Source: Alkalihalobacillus sp. FSL W8-0930 (lineage in GTDB: Bacteria > Bacillota > Bacilli > Bacillales > Bacillaceae_D). From it: a DNA stretch of 64,000 bases. This document shows, piece by piece, positions 23,432-33,647 of this stretch. Where the stretch lies: contig CP150183.1 in NCBI GenBank assembly GCA_037965595.1, positions 3,348,001-3,412,000 on the forward strand, written 5' to 3'. Both the position numbers and the translations under genes were made by a program. The notes beneath the pieces are model-generated. The model saw only the letters and a list, made by a program, of their open reading frames with translations, did no database searches and was not told where the DNA came from. Position 1 is the first letter of the stretch. Each line of letters begins with the position of its first letter.

Positions 23432-24502
23432 TTAGTCTTCAGCCCGTTCCATCAGCTCAGACTGTTCTTCCATAATCAACTGATCAATAATTTCATCAAG
23501 CTTTCCTTGCAAAATTTGCTCCAGCTTTTGCAATGTTAAGCCGATACGGTGATCCGTTACCCGGCTTTGTGGGAAATTGTACGTACGGATTCGCTCAGAC
23601 CGATCTCCCGTACCAACCGCTGTTTTACGTGTTTCATCGTATTCAGCTTGGATTTCACGATTGATCTTATCAAACACACGCGCACGTAAGATCTTCATTG
23701 CTTTTTCTTTGTTTTTAATCTGAGATTTCTCATCCTGCATGGAAACCACAGTACTTGTTGGTAAGTGTGTTAAACGAACCGCTGACATCGTAGTGTTTAC
23801 ACTTTGTCCACCCGGGCCACTTGAAGCAAATGTGTCCACACGAATATCCTTCTCATGGATTTCAACCTCAACCTCTTCCGCCTCAGGAAGAACCGCAACT
23901 GTCGCTGTAGACGTATGAATCCGACCACCAGACTCCGTTGAAGGAACACGCTGCACACGGTGTGCTCCGTTTTCATACTTCAGCTTGGAATAGGCACCAT
24001 TTCCATTCACCATGAAAATAATTTCCTTGTATCCACCAAGCTCTGTTGTCGTCGCTTCCATGACTTCAATCTTCCACCCTTGAGCCTCTGCAAAACGGTG
24101 GTACATTTTATAAAGGTCACCCGCAAATAGCTGCGCCTCGTCTCCACCGGCTGCACCGCGAATCTCAACGATTACGTTTTTATCATCATTCGGATCCTTA
24201 GGCAGAAGTAAAATACGCAGGCGTTCCTCAAGCTCCTGGGATTGAGACGAAAGCTCAGAGATTTCCTCTTTCACCATCGCGTACATCTCATCATCCAGCT
24301 TCTCTTCAATCATCGCCTTCGCATCTTTTAGCTGCTCCGACACTTCCTTGTATTCACGGTACGCTTGAACCGTATCCTCAAGCCCAGACTGCTCCTTGGA
24401 GTACTCGCGCAGACGCTTTGTATCACTAATAATATCTGGATCACTTAATAATTCATTTAACCGGTCATATCTGTCCTCTAAAGACTGCAAACGATCAAAC
24501 AT
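23432..24502 (-). CDS. prfA: Peptide chain release factor 1
   Basis: A 356-residue RF1 with the catalytic GGQ loop ([20 protein letters not shown]) and the N-terminal coiled coil. The codon-recognition motif is in the [22 protein letters not shown] region. It ends translation at UAA and UAG. It is first in the prfA-prmC-spoIIR run. Length and start are normal. Confidence 0.97.
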   Translation of the reverse strand: MFDRLQSLEDRYDRLNELLSDPDIISDTKRLREYSKEQSGLEDTVQAYREYKEVSEQLKDAKAMIEEKLDDEMYAMVKEEISELSSQSQELEERLRILLLPKDPNDDKNVIVEIRGAAGGDEAQLFAGDLYKMYHRFAEAQGWKIEVMEATTTELGGYKEIIFMVNGNGAYSKLKYENGAHRVQRVPSTESGGRIHTSTATVAVLPEAEEVEVEIHEKDIRVDTFASSGPGGQSVNTTMSAVRLTHLPTSTVVSMQDEKSQIKNKEKAMKILRARVFDKINREIQAEYDETRKTAVGTGDRSERIRTYNFPQSRVTDHRIGLTLQKLEQILQGKLDEIIDQLIMEEQSELMERAED

Positions 24503-24572
24503 GTCTTCACCTCATAATCTAATATCCGTTCATAGCATAACGTTCTAAGTATAGTATATAGGCACCCCCCGG

Positions 24573-24932
24573 TCAACGTGACCCCGAGGCGTGCCGGTCT
24601 TTTTTGTACCAGAGGTAGGCGTCAATGAGTTCAAAGAGGGCGAGGGCTGTAAGAAGGACTGTGAGGAGGAGCAGTCTCCAGAGTGGCACCTCAATTAGAA
24701 GCCACAATAAAACAATGATCGCCCCAACAAAAATCGGGAAAAGCTTTGACAGCTTAAAGCGCCTTTCTGGAATTTGCTTTCCCGGACCAAAATTTGTACC
24801 CTTCCCAATTTTACCAGCTACAAAAATCACAACGCTTACAAATAATGCATAAAAGAAACTTCCATTTATAAGGTAGACTGTCGCAACGAGCCAAACCGAT
24901 AATAAAATTGAATACGTTTTTTCACTAACCAT
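24573..24932 (-). CDS. Four-helix membrane protein, tandem paralogue 3 (unknown function)
   Basis: A 119-residue protein with four predicted helices ending in FELIDAYLWYKKD. Two upstream neighbours share topology, helix-2/3 loop position and the C-terminal signature ID(A/S)(F/Y)(I/L)WYKK. The ATG at 24932 lies inside the last codons of the preceding gene (ATGGTTAG, 8-bp overlap) and uses AAGGAG within it, so the genes are translationally coupled. I do not recognise the family with certainty; small Bacillus families such as DUF4181 are possible. A GC-rich inverted repeat lies around 24560-24597. Confidence 0.75.
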   Translation of the reverse strand: MVSEKTYSILLSVWLVATVYLINGSFFYALFVSVVIFVAGKIGKGTNFGPGKQIPERRFKLSKLFPIFVGAIIVLLWLLIEVPLWRLLLLTVLLTALALFELIDAYLWYKKDRHASGSR

Positions 24933-25305
24933 TTTGCATCTCCTTGTTATGTAGCTCCTGTTGTTCTTTTTTGTACCAGAGGTAGGAATCGATATATTCA
25001 AACGTATTGATTAAAAGAACAAGTGTAGTTGCTGTAATTTTTCTCCAAAGTGAAAGATCTATAAAATTAGGGATCCAAATAAAAATGAGAAGTACCATTC
25101 CTACTAAAATGAGAACCTTTGACGCTGTGAACCTACTTTTTGAGGAAGCTCCCCATAATCCAAACTGGCCATGATAGCCAAGTGTCGCTCCGAGCGTTGC
25201 TGCACCGACCATAATTAAGATGTTTATCCATTCAGCATCCAAAACTAATAATAGTATAATAATAATAAAAGGTAGAAAGAATAGCTGTTTCTTCTGACTA
25301 ATCAA
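24925..25305 (-). CDS. Four-helix membrane protein, tandem paralogue 2 (unknown function)
   Basis: A 126-residue protein with helices at about 9-23, 27-45, 64-80 and 88-107, a loop GYHGQFGLWGASSKSR and the C-terminal signature FEYIDSYLWYKKEQ. The start codon is TTG at 25305, after AAGGGGGG. It overlaps the next gene by 8 bp and lies 24 bp after paralogue 1. The short charged cytoplasmic tail after WYKK differs in each copy. Function unknown. Confidence 0.75.
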   Translation of the reverse strand: MISQKKQLFFLPFIIIILLLVLDAEWINILIMVGAATLGATLGYHGQFGLWGASSKSRFTASKVLILVGMVLLIFIWIPNFIDLSLWRKITATTLVLLINTFEYIDSYLWYKKEQQELHNKEMQNG

Positions 25306-25329
25306 TTGGAATGCCCCCCTTTTAACTAA

Positions 25330-25725
25330 CTATACGTTCTCACACGACTTACGGTTTCGTTCTTCCATTTCCAGTATTTCACGCTGTTCTTTTTTGTACC
25401 AGATGAAGGCGTCGATGATTTGAAAAACGATGAATAGTACGATGAGGGCAGTTGCCAAGTTGAGGCGCCATTCAGGAGTCGGAAGTTCTACAACCCATAT
25501 CCAAATGATGATTCCAATCCAGAATAACGAATTAAGCAAGGTGTTCCGCAATCGTTTACTCGCCCATTCTCCCCACACCCCTGACTGAACGTGGTAGGAA
25601 ATGACCGCCACGATTATAATGCCCGCAGTATAAAGAATCGTTCTTAGCCAATCCATTCCAGCAATCAGACATAAACAGAAAAAGAACAAAGGAATAAGAA
25701 TCACATGATATTTTAATGTGAGCAC
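25330..25725 (-). CDS. Four-helix membrane protein, tandem paralogue 1 (unknown function)
   Basis: A 131-residue protein with the same plan: four helices, loop SYHVQSGVWGEWASKR and the end FQIIDAFIWYKKEQ plus a 20-residue charged tail. The start codon is GTG at 25725, preceded by GGGGGTG. It is the first of three tandem copies and lies next to array C. Function unknown. Confidence 0.72.
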   Translation of the reverse strand: MLTLKYHVILIPLFFFCLCLIAGMDWLRTILYTAGIIIVAVISYHVQSGVWGEWASKRLRNTLLNSLFWIGIIIWIWVVELPTPEWRLNLATALIVLFIVFQIIDAFIWYKKEQREILEMEERNRKSCENV

Positions 25726-25827
25726 ACGAACACCCCCAGTTTACCCCGACTATACAGGATTCCAAATTATAGTACAAATAGAAAGATAGATTTTATGTGG
25801 GAGGCGTTAGGGAGGAATGGTTTGAGC

Positions 25828-26435
25828 TTTCGTCTTTGCTAGCGTTGTTGTTCTTGATTGAGCTCCGTTTCTCCTTACTTACTCTCTCATTCTTCTTGGT
25901 ATAAGAGGGGGTGTTCTTGGTATGGAGGGCTCGGGCTTGGTATTGTCCTCTTTCTTCTTGCTATCAGCACCTGTTTCTTGGTGGAACATGCTCCGGGCTT
26001 GGTGGATGGTCTGTTTTTCTTGCTAACGCTCTTCGGTTCTTAATTAAAATTGATTTCTCCTTGGTTGGGTGCGGTTTGTTCTTGGTATTTCTCCACACTC
26101 CCACGTTGGCGCTGTAATTTCTCTATTTTTCTTACTACAAGGATCTTTGTTCTTGATATTCCTCCGAACCTTCTTACTAACGCCAATGTTCTTGATTGAG
26201 CTCCGCTTCTCCTTACTTACTCTCTCATTCTTCTTAGTGTGAGTGGGGTTGTTCTTGGTATGGAGGGCTCGGGCTTGGTATTGTCCTCTTCCGTCTTGCT
26301 ATCAGCACCTTTTTCTTGGTGGAACATGCTCCAGGCTTGGTGGACGACCTGTTTTTCTTGCTAACACTCTTCCCTTCTTGATTAAAATTGATTTCTCCTT
26401 GATTGGGTAGGGTTTGTTCTTGGTGCTCCTCCTCT
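25828..26435. repeat. Array C: 20-21-bp-pitch CTTG/CTTA array, about 28 units, internally duplicated
   Basis: CTTG/CTTA cores occur at 25853, 25874, 25895, 25916, 25936, 25957, 25977, 25998, 26019, 26039, 26060 and 26081, then irregularly to 26173, then at 26191, 26212, 26233, 26254, 26274, 26295, 26315, 26336, 26357, 26377, 26398 and 26419. The second block repeats the first almost word for word, 338 bp downstream, with identical spacing. Core words are TTCTTGGTA, TTCTTGCTA and TTCTTGATT. The head GTGTGGGGGAGGGGG (minus strand) follows the ptsG terminator. Confidence 0.95.
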
Positions 26436-26448
26436 CCCCCTCCCCCAC

Positions 26449-26482
26449 ACAAAAAAGCCAGAGCATCCCGCTCTGGCTTTTC
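26449..26482 (-). terminator. Intrinsic terminator of ptsG
   Basis: AGCCAGAGC pairs with GCTCTGGCT, then six Ts and GTGTGGGG on the minus strand. Confidence 0.92.
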
Positions 26483-26490
26483 CTCAACTT

Positions 26491-28530
26491 TTATTCTGCT
26501 TTTTTAATTGCTAATACGTTCTCTGTACCTGCTTTGACTTCTCCAGACTTTAGGAGCTGGATGAATTCATCTTCGGCTAGGTTTGTGAAGACGATTGGTG
26601 TGATGATGGATGCGGCTTTTTCAGAGATGATGTCAGTGTCAAAGCGCAGTAGTTCTTGGCCTTGTGTGACTTTGTCTCCTTGTTCGACTAGTGCTTCGAA
26701 GCCTTCTCCTTTTAGGTGGACGGTATCAATTCCAACGTGGATCAGGATTTCTTTGCCTGATTCGTCTACGAGTCCAAGGGCGTGCTTGGTCGGGAAGAAG
26801 TTCACGATTGTCCCTGCAATTGGTGAGCGGACAATTCCTTCTGTTGGTTTGATGGCGAATCCGTCTCCCATCATTTTTCCGGCAAATACGTTGTCCGGTA
26901 CGTCTGTGATCGGTAGGATTTCTCCTGTGATTGGAAGGTTGAATGTGAATTCTCCTTCGGTTGTTGGTCCTGCTTCGACAACGGTTTCGACTTCTTCAAT
27001 TGGCGTTGGTGTCTTGCCTGAGATGATGTCGTTGATTTGTCCTTTTAGTTGATCGGATTTTGGTCCGAAGATGGCTTGGATGTTTTGGCCGACTTGCATG
27101 ACACCAGATGCTCCAAGTTTTTTCAGACGATCTTTTTGAACTTGATCAACGTCTTTTACAGATACGCGTAGACGTGTGATACATGCGTCAAGGTTTGCAA
27201 TGTTCTCTTTGTTACCTAGTGCTTTAAGTACTTCATAAGGTAGGTCGCCTACTGGTGCTGAAGCTGTTTCAACTCCCGCGCCTTCTTCGTCTTCCTCACG
27301 TCCTGGAGTCATTAGGTTAAACTTCAGAATCGCGAAACGGAATAATACGTAGTAGAGTACTGAGAATCCAAGCCCTACGATGATGACCCACCACCAGTCA
27401 GTACGGTTTGGTAGGACTCCGTAAAGAAGGAAGTCGATAACTCCACCTGAGAAGCTCATACCAATTTTCACGTCTAATAGATACATGAGTAAGAATGATA
27501 GACCGGCAATCAATGTGTGAATCACAAAAAGAATCGGTGCTACAAACAAGAATGAGAACTCAAGTGGTTCTGTGATACCTGTTAAGAATGCTGTAAGGGC
27601 TGCTGATCCCATAAGACCGGCAACAACTTTTTTGTGTTTAGGTTTTGCACAGTGATAGATAGCAAGTGCTGCTGCTGGTAGACCGAACATCATGAATGGG
27701 AATTTACCTACCATGAACGTTCCTGCTGTTGGTTCTACGCCATCACGAATCTGTGCGAAGAACATTGCTTGGTCCCCTTTAACCATTTCACCGGCTGCGT
27801 TCACATACGTTCCAAACTCAAACCAGAATGGTGAGTAGAAGATATGGTGCAATCCGAATGGAATAAGTGCACGCTCAATCACACCAAAAATGTAGACGCT
27901 AAGCGCTGGGCTTGCTTCTGTCATGAAGTATGAGAATGAGTTAAGTCCTGTTTGAATGAAAGGCCAGATAAAGTGAAGAATAACCCCCATGAAAATCGCG
28001 AAAAATGCTGTTGCAATTGGTACAAAACGTTTACCAGCAAAGAAGCCTAGGTACTGAGGCAAGCTGATATTATAGTATTTATTAAAGGTAAAGGATGCGA
28101 GTAATCCGGCGATAACCCCACCGAACACGCCTGTTGATAATGTCGGGATCCCGAGTACGCTCGCATACGCTGGATCAGCGCCAACCATTTCTGGTGTGAT
28201 GCCTCCCATGGTTCCCATTGTTACGTTAATAATTAAAAATCCAATAATAGCGGCAAGTCCTGCTACCCCGTCTCCGTTAGAGAGCCCGATGGCTACCCCA
28301 ACCGCAAAGAGTAACGGTAGATTTGCAAAGACGATATCTCCTGTTTCAAGCATTAAGGTTGAAATCATTGAGAAGACGTCATTTCCTAAGAACGGTAATG
28401 TACTCAGGATGTCTGGGTTCTGCATTGCATCACCAAAAGCAAGTAAGATACCAGCTGCAGGTAGTAACGCAACCGGAAGCATTAATGCACGACCCATACG
28501 TTGTAACACGCCAAAGGCTTGTTTAAACAT
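26491..28530 (-). CDS. ptsG: PTS glucose transporter EIICBA
   Basis: A 679-residue phosphotransferase permease. The IIC membrane domain spans about 1-400 ([31 protein letters not shown]), IIB about 425-500 with phospho-Cys in [16 protein letters not shown], and IIA about 530-660 with phospho-His in [19 protein letters not shown]. It takes up and phosphorylates glucose. The ATG follows AGGAGGAA. The 5' leader has a GlcT antiterminator site, and glcT lies upstream, as in B. subtilis. Confidence 0.96.
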   Translation of the reverse strand: MFKQAFGVLQRMGRALMLPVALLPAAGILLAFGDAMQNPDILSTLPFLGNDVFSMISTLMLETGDIVFANLPLLFAVGVAIGLSNGDGVAGLAAIIGFLIINVTMGTMGGITPEMVGADPAYASVLGIPTLSTGVFGGVIAGLLASFTFNKYYNISLPQYLGFFAGKRFVPIATAFFAIFMGVILHFIWPFIQTGLNSFSYFMTEASPALSVYIFGVIERALIPFGLHHIFYSPFWFEFGTYVNAAGEMVKGDQAMFFAQIRDGVEPTAGTFMVGKFPFMMFGLPAAALAIYHCAKPKHKKVVAGLMGSAALTAFLTGITEPLEFSFLFVAPILFVIHTLIAGLSFLLMYLLDVKIGMSFSGGVIDFLLYGVLPNRTDWWWVIIVGLGFSVLYYVLFRFAILKFNLMTPGREEDEEGAGVETASAPVGDLPYEVLKALGNKENIANLDACITRLRVSVKDVDQVQKDRLKKLGASGVMQVGQNIQAIFGPKSDQLKGQINDIISGKTPTPIEEVETVVEAGPTTEGEFTFNLPITGEILPITDVPDNVFAGKMMGDGFAIKPTEGIVRSPIAGTIVNFFPTKHALGLVDESGKEILIHVGIDTVHLKGEGFEALVEQGDKVTQGQELLRFDTDIISEKAASIITPIVFTNLAEDEFIQLLKSGEVKAGTENVLAIKKAE

Positions 28531-28565
28531 GTTTAGTTCCTCCTAATAAGTTTGTAAAATCAACA

Positions 28566-28673
28566 TAAAAAAGCATGAGGGAAAGAACGCTCGTGACCAA
28601 AAAAGGATAGACTCCTCCTGTAGATCATTCGAACGTTTTCTTTCTCTCATGCCTGCATCACCAGTCACACGTT
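28566..28673 (-). promoter_or_regulatory. ptsG leader: RAT antiterminator overlapping a terminator
   Basis: On the minus strand GCATGAGAGAAAGAA (28638-28652) pairs with TTCTTTCCCTCATGC (28573-28587), followed by six Ts: a terminator with a long loop. Overlapping its 5' arm is a segment (28640-28672; CGTGTGACTGGTGATGCAGG then GCATGAG) closely resembling the B. subtilis ptsG ribonucleic antiterminator bound by GlcT. Glucose should relieve termination through GlcT. Confidence 0.85.
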
Positions 28674-28690
28674 TAAGAAAACGATAGGTA

Positions 28691-29521
28691 TTAATTTTGA
28701 GTTAGACGTTGCAAGTGAAGCGTCAAATACACCGCTTCTCCCTCAGGAATTTGTTTCTTGAGAGATTGTTGCATGACTTTTATGAGATTCCATGACAAAT
28801 TATAGCACACTGGATATTCTTTTTGCAATACTTCTTTAAGCGCTTCCATTGGATCAAGATATTTTTCTTCTTCAATTCGCTCGATCGCAAAATGCAGATG
28901 ACGAACCAATCGTAAATAGTTGATCTCCGTTCGATCCACTTTAATCTGTAAACGCTGTTCAATAATATCCACAAGCTGGGAAATAAGTCGCGTATGGGCA
29001 TTCACATCTTGAAGGCTACGATTTGTAATTCCACTATGGATGTGAAGCGCAATGAATCCAATCTCACTATCCGGCAGGAGCACATCTAGCTTGTCGTACA
29101 CAAACTCTCGAATGTCAGTTGCCACTTTAAATTCCTTCGGATAGGCAAGCTCTGTTTCTTTTAAAAATGGATTGACGATCGCTTGTCCTTGTTTAATACG
29201 TTTTATCGCATAAAATAAGTGATCAGTTAAAGCAACATGTATATGTTCAAAAAGGGTTGTTGAAAGCTTTTCTTCAATTAACTCAATCACATCGTTCATT
29301 AATGCTAAAAAGCCTTCATCTATATAGTGGATTAATTGCTGATACTGTTTTTGTTCGGATTCTTCTTTTAAAACAAAGAACTTCTCCGCTTGTTCTCTGC
29401 CGACTTCATCTCCAGATGCTTTTCCGAAGCCTAGGCCTTTTCCGATGAGGACGACTTCATCATAGTCAGGGTGGCTCGCAACCAACACATTATTATTAAG
29501 TACTTTCTTGACAATGAGCAT
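28691..29521 (-). CDS. glcT: PtsGHI operon antiterminator GlcT
   Basis: A 276-residue BglG/SacY-family regulator: N-terminal RNA-binding CAT domain (about 1-58; KKVLNNNVLVASHPDYDEVVLIGKGLGF) and two PTS regulation domains with histidines in EHIHVALTDHL, FIALHIHSGI, VRHLHFAIERI and YLTLHLQRL. When not inhibited by PtsG-dependent phosphorylation it binds the RAT in the ptsG leader directly downstream. Confidence 0.93.
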   Translation of the reverse strand: MLIVKKVLNNNVLVASHPDYDEVVLIGKGLGFGKASGDEVGREQAEKFFVLKEESEQKQYQQLIHYIDEGFLALMNDVIELIEEKLSTTLFEHIHVALTDHLFYAIKRIKQGQAIVNPFLKETELAYPKEFKVATDIREFVYDKLDVLLPDSEIGFIALHIHSGITNRSLQDVNAHTRLISQLVDIIEQRLQIKVDRTEINYLRLVRHLHFAIERIEEEKYLDPMEALKEVLQKEYPVCYNLSWNLIKVMQQSLKKQIPEGEAVYLTLHLQRLTQN

Positions 29522-29604
29522 GACGCAAAAGCCCCCTCTAATCCTAAAAAGACTGTTCTCATCATACGAAACGAGACAGCGTTCGTCAATCCTGTTGTTC
29601 CTTT

Positions 29605-29630
29605 GTTTGATCCATATATGGTTAGGGAAT
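29605..29630 (+). promoter_or_regulatory. SigB-like promoter for the flavoprotein gene
   Basis: GTTTGA, a 14-bp spacer and GGGAAT each differ by one base from the SigB consensus GTTTAA-N14-GGGTAT. A TATAAT at 29646-29651 is an alternative but would leave almost no leader. Confidence 0.4.
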
Positions 29631-29670
29631 CCTTTGAGATAGACTTATAATGAAAAATGGAGGTGACCGA

Positions 29671-30987
29671 ATGAATTATGTGATTATAGGCGGGGATGCT
29701 GCTGGAATGAGTGCGGCGATGCAAATTGTACGAAATGATGAGGATGCAAAAGTGACGGTTCTAGAGAGTGGAACGTATTATTCGTATGCACAGTGTGGCT
29801 TGCCGTATTTACTTAGTGGAGTGGTTGAAGAAGCTGATCAGCTCGTGGCACGTAATGTTGAGACCTTCCGCGAAAAACATGGAATTGATGCGCGGGTGAA
29901 TCACAAGGTGACAGGTGTTGATCCAGAGCAAAAGACGGTACGTGGCGATGGATTTGAGGTTTCCTACGACAAACTATTGATTGCAACCGGCGCCAGACCT
30001 GTTGTACCTGACTGGGATGGAATGAATCTTGGACGGATCCATACGCTAAAAACGATTCCTGATGCGCTCGAGATTATGAATAACCTAGGAGAAGATGTGA
30101 ATCACGTGACGATTGTTGGTGGCGGTTATATCGGGCTTGAGGTCGCTGAAAACATGGCGTTGCTCGGTAAGAAGGTGACGATCATTAATCGTTCGGAGCG
30201 ATTAGGCGCTGACTTTGAAAAGAGTATGTCCTCTCTTATTCAAGAGGAAGCCACGAAGCACGGCGTAGAGCTTATATTAGGAGCAACGATCACAGGATTT
30301 TCTGGAGATTCAGATGGAAATGTTCAGACTGTAAAGACCTCGGAGCAGACTCTTCAAACAGATCTTGTGATTGTGGCTGTTGGTGTCACACCAAATACAG
30401 ACTTCTTAGAGGGAACAGGCATCCATTTCTCACCACAGGGAGCAATCAAGGTTAATGCCTACCTGGAATCAAATGTACCCGACATTTATGCCGCCGGCGA
30501 TTGTGCCACTCAATATCACAGATTAAAGAAAATTGATGATTTTCTTCCGCTAGGTACACATGCTAATAAACAGGGTCGATTAGCGGGCCTTAACATGATT
30601 GGTCACGCGCGTGCGTTTCAAGGAGTTGTTGGGACAGCGATTATGCAATTTTTTGACTTAACGTTAGCACGAACAGGTCTTTCTTCCAGAGAAGCGCAGG
30701 AGCTTAAGTTTCCATGTGCCGTCTCTGAAACAGAAACCTCAACTAGTGCAGCCTACCATCCGAATGCCGAGCGGATACATAGCTTACTCGTCTATCACCG
30801 CGATACGGAACAGGTACTCGGTGGTCAATTCATCGGTAAAACCGGTGTCGATAAACGAGTGGATGTGCTAGCAACTGCCCTTTATTACTCGGTGACGATG
30901 GAACAAATCGAGAACCTCGACCTTTCCTATGCCCCACCGTATAACAGCGTCTGGGATCCGATTCAACAAACAGCGCGAAGACGGTGA
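29671..30987 (+). CDS. CoA-disulfide reductase / NADH oxidase-like flavoprotein
   Basis: A 438-residue pyridine-nucleotide-disulfide oxidoreductase: FAD-binding GGDAAGMSAAMQ at the N-terminus, single redox Cys42 in SYAQCGLPYLLSG, NAD(P)H-binding VGGGYIGLEVAENMA, FAD-binding VPDIYAAGDCA, and C-terminal dimerisation domain. The lone Cys and Tyr pattern fits CoA-disulfide reductase (or NADH oxidase/persulfide reductase relatives without rhodanese), a thiol-redox role. The ATG at 29671 follows GGAGGTGA. It faces tdk across a dispersed hairpin element. Confidence 0.85.
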   Translation: MNYVIIGGDAAGMSAAMQIVRNDEDAKVTVLESGTYYSYAQCGLPYLLSGVVEEADQLVARNVETFREKHGIDARVNHKVTGVDPEQKTVRGDGFEVSYDKLLIATGARPVVPDWDGMNLGRIHTLKTIPDALEIMNNLGEDVNHVTIVGGGYIGLEVAENMALLGKKVTIINRSERLGADFEKSMSSLIQEEATKHGVELILGATITGFSGDSDGNVQTVKTSEQTLQTDLVIVAVGVTPNTDFLEGTGIHFSPQGAIKVNAYLESNVPDIYAAGDCATQYHRLKKIDDFLPLGTHANKQGRLAGLNMIGHARAFQGVVGTAIMQFFDLTLARTGLSSREAQELKFPCAVSETETSTSAAYHPNAERIHSLLVYHRDTEQVLGGQFIGKTGVDKRVDVLATALYYSVTMEQIENLDLSYAPPYNSVWDPIQQTARRR

Positions 30988-31041
30988 AACAGGCGGGACA
31001 TAACCTTAAGTTGATGATTAAAACACAAACATAGCACCAGA

Positions 31042-31220
31042 CCCGCTACAGGAGAATCCCTCGCTTTCCACGGGAACGGCCTCAGCCCCTTTCGCGGAAG
31101 AAGCGCCGCTACAGTGTCTTCACCGCGTTCTGTTCCGTAGGAGTCTCGGGTTCTCCTTCCGCTCGTTTTCTCAAAAACACTAATGGCGAACGATTAGACT
31201 GTCTAATCATTCGCCATTTT
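31042..31220. repeat. Dispersed about 180-bp hairpin element, copy 1
   Basis: It shares long identical blocks with 55369-55547, including CGCTACAGGAGAATCCCTCG, AACGGCCTCAGCCCC and CGCCGCTACAGTGTCTTCAC. GGAGAATCCC near the left end can pair with GGGTTCTCC further right, and the right end is a 17-bp hairpin, ATGGCGAACGATTAGAC / GTCTAATCATTCGCCAT, then TTTT. It lies between the convergent flavoprotein and tdk genes and could terminate both. No coding capacity is evident. Confidence 0.88.
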
Positions 31221-31257
31221 CTTATTGATTTTTAGTTTTGTCTCAGGCTCTTTGTCT

Positions 31258-31884
31258 TTATAAATGCGAAGGAGCCGATTCCTCGTCTTTATTAAAAAAT
31301 TGAGCCGGCTCATCTGGTACTTGATGACAGTGGCGACATCTAGGCTCATAGGATTCAGAAGCACCTACTAAGATGATAGGGTCGTTATAAGAAGCTGGTT
31401 CTCCGTTAATTAATCGTTGCGTCCGACTTGCTGATGCCGCACAGCTTGCGCAAACCGCCTGAAGCTTAGTTACTTGCTCAGCCAAAGCCATCAACTGCAT
31501 GGTCGGTCCAAATGGTTCACCACGAAAGTCGAGATCAAGACCTGCGCAAATCACGCGAATTCCACGATCGGCTAGTTCACTTGCCGTATCAATAATGGCT
31601 ACATCAAAAAATTGAACTTCATCAATGGCGACAACCACCGTATCTTCATCAACAGCTTGAAGTAAATCCATTGCCGTTGCAACTGGCTCGGCCCATACTT
31701 TATTCCCGTTATGTGAAACGACCTCTTCCACACTATATCGATTATCAAGTAATGGTTTAAAGACCTGCGCTTTTAGTTTGCCGAATCCGACACGACGCAC
31801 GCGACGAATCAGCTCTTCAGATTTGCCCGAGAACATGCCCCCGCAAATCACTTCGATTCGACCTTCCTGATTATGACTGTTCAT
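31258..31884 (-). CDS. tdk: Thymidine kinase
   Basis: A 208-residue type II thymidine kinase: P-loop [14 protein letters not shown], Walker [12 protein letters not shown], lasso FRGEPFGPT and four zinc cysteines (CASC ... CRHC). It phosphorylates thymidine for dTTP salvage. ATG preceded by AAGGTGGG. As in B. subtilis it neighbours the L31 and rho genes. Confidence 0.96.
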   Translation of the reverse strand: MNSHNQEGRIEVICGGMFSGKSEELIRRVRRVGFGKLKAQVFKPLLDNRYSVEEVVSHNGNKVWAEPVATAMDLLQAVDEDTVVVAIDEVQFFDVAIIDTASELADRGIRVICAGLDLDFRGEPFGPTMQLMALAEQVTKLQAVCASCAASASRTQRLINGEPASYNDPIILVGASESYEPRCRHCHQVPDEPAQFFNKDEESAPSHL

Positions 31885-31978
31885 TTGAACCCACCTTACT
31901 TTGTTCTTTCCCCATACGATATCGCACTTTACCTACGTTGTATAGGGTTCGCCTAAAGTTATAAGCTATGTATAGACA

Positions 31979-32012
31979 GAAAAAAAGCAGGCAAGTATGT
32001 CTGCCTGCTATA
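31979..32012 (-). terminator. Intrinsic terminator of rpmE2
   Basis: AGCAGGCA and TGCCTGCT form a perfect 8-bp stem, followed by seven Ts on the minus strand. Confidence 0.9.
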
Positions 32013-32016
32013 TTTC

Positions 32017-32259
32017 TTATAGGTTGTATTTCTTTTTGAAACGGTCAACACGTCCGCCAACATCGTTAAGCTTCTGCTTACCAGTGTAGAACGGGTGTGA
32101 ATCAGAGCTGATCTCAACTTTAAGAAGTGGGTATGTGTTACCATCTTCCCATTCAATTGTTTCAGCAGATCCTTTAGTAGAACCACTCAAAAATTTGAAT
32201 CCTGTACTTGTGTCTAAAAAGACAACCTTTTGGTAATTAGGATGGATATCCTGTTTCAT
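32017..32259 (-). CDS. rpmE2: Ribosomal protein L31, type B (no zinc cysteines)
   Basis: An 80-residue L31 with [23 protein letters not shown] and [24 protein letters not shown]. It contains no cysteine, so it is the zinc-independent type B. In B. subtilis the tdk-rho interval carries zinc-binding type A rpmE, while the type B copy (ytiA) is elsewhere and Zur-controlled. No Zur-box palindrome is visible at 32260-32360. Strong terminator downstream. Confidence 0.95.
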   Translation of the reverse strand: MKQDIHPNYQKVVFLDTSTGFKFLSGSTKGSAETIEWEDGNTYPLLKVEISSDSHPFYTGKQKLNDVGGRVDRFKKKYNL

Positions 32260-32360
32260 AATCTTTCATCTCCTTTTGCCCTGAATCTCTTCGAAACAGA
32301 GTTAGTTCGCACACGCAAGAATTATATCAATTTCGACAGACAAATGCAATATCGTTTTTC

Positions 32361-33647
32361 TTATGATTTTGAGCTGACTGGACGTTTGCGTACACCCTTC
32401 ATGTCTTGATCAAGAGATTCGAAAAACTCATCGTTTGTTTTTGTACTCTTCACGCGTTTAATGAACTGATCTACGTATTCTGCAGAATCATTCATTGTTT
32501 TACGGATTGTCCAAAGCTTATCAAGCTGAGACTTATCAATAAGTAACTCTTCTTTACGTGTTCCAGAGCGACGAATATCAATCGACGGGAAGATACGACG
32601 TTCAGAAAGCTTACGATCAAGATGAAGCTCCATGTTACCAGTTCCTTTAAATTCCTCGTAAATGACATCATCCATACGAGATCCGGTTTCAATAAGAGCT
32701 GTTGCTAGAATGGTTAAGCTACCGCCCTCTTCAATATTACGCGCTGCCCCAAAGAATCGCTTCGGACGGTGGAATGCCGCCGGATCAATCCCCCCTGATA
32801 GGGTACGCCCACTTGGTGGAATGTGCAGGTTATACGCACGTGCAAGACGTGTAATACTATCCATTAAAATGACAACATCTTTTTTATGCTCAACCAGACG
32901 CATCGCACGCTCTAGTACAAGTTCAGCGACTTTAATATGGTTTTCAGGCACTTCATCGAATGTTGAGCTAATTACTTCCCCTTTTACAGAGCGCTCAATA
33001 TCCGTTACTTCCTCTGGACGCTCATCAATGAGTAGAACCATCAGCTCTACATCTGGATGATTATCGGCAATACTATTGGCTACTTCCTTCATTAAGGAGG
33101 TTTTTCCTGCCTTTGGAGGGGCAACAATCAATCCACGCTGACCAAAACCAATCGGTGAAATGATATCAATGATACGAGAAGACACTCGGCCTGGTTTAGA
33201 CTCAAGCTCAATTTTCACCTCTGGATATAACGGTGTTAAGGCCGGGAAATACGGACGGTCCTTGGACGTTTCCGGTGCTTTTCCGTTAACCGCCTCAACA
33301 TGAAGCAAGCCATGGAATCGCTCATTCTCTTTTGGAGGGCGAACTTTTCCTGATACCTTATCCCCTTTACGCAAATCAAAACGACGGATTTGCGAAGCAG
33401 AAATATAAATATCCTCTACACTCGGTTTATATGCGATTGGGCGAAGGAATCCAAATCCTTCGTTTGGGACAATATCTAACACACCTTCCATAAACATAAG
33501 GCCGTCCTTTTCAGCCTGGCCCTTTAGAATGGAAAAGATTAATTCTCTTTTTGTTAGTTTACTATAGTAGGAAACTTTAAACTCTTTCGCAAGTTCATAG
33601 AGTTCCTTTAATTTTAATTTTTCTAGTTCGGCAATGTGGACACTCAT
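32361..33647 (-). CDS. rho: Transcription termination factor Rho
   Basis: A 428-residue hexameric RNA helicase: N-terminal Rho-N helix bundle ([26 protein letters not shown]), cold-shock-like RNA domain (GFGFLRP), P-loop [10 protein letters not shown], Walker [14 protein letters not shown] and the Q/R loops. It ends untranslated and antisense transcripts, relevant to the repeat arrays found after terminators in this window. Confidence 0.97.
   Translation of the reverse strand: MSVHIAELEKLKLKELYELAKEFKVSYYSKLTKRELIFSILKGQAEKDGLMFMEGVLDIVPNEGFGFLRPIAYKPSVEDIYISASQIRRFDLRKGDKVSGKVRPPKENERFHGLLHVEAVNGKAPETSKDRPYFPALTPLYPEVKIELESKPGRVSSRIIDIISPIGFGQRGLIVAPPKAGKTSLMKEVANSIADNHPDVELMVLLIDERPEEVTDIERSVKGEVISSTFDEVPENHIKVAELVLERAMRLVEHKKDVVILMDSITRLARAYNLHIPPSGRTLSGGIDPAAFHRPKRFFGAARNIEEGGSLTILATALIETGSRMDDVIYEEFKGTGNMELHLDRKLSERRIFPSIDIRRSGTRKEELLIDKSQLDKLWTIRKTMNDSAEYVDQFIKRVKSTKTNDEFFESLDQDMKGVRKRPVSSKS

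Noticed and set aside
24558-24600. Intrinsic terminator after the third membrane paralogue
   Set aside because: A GC-rich inverted repeat exists, but no T-run follows on the coding strand.
25858-26487. Open frames on both strands inside array C
   Set aside because: Low-complexity translations of the repeat with no ribosome sites or conserved pattern.
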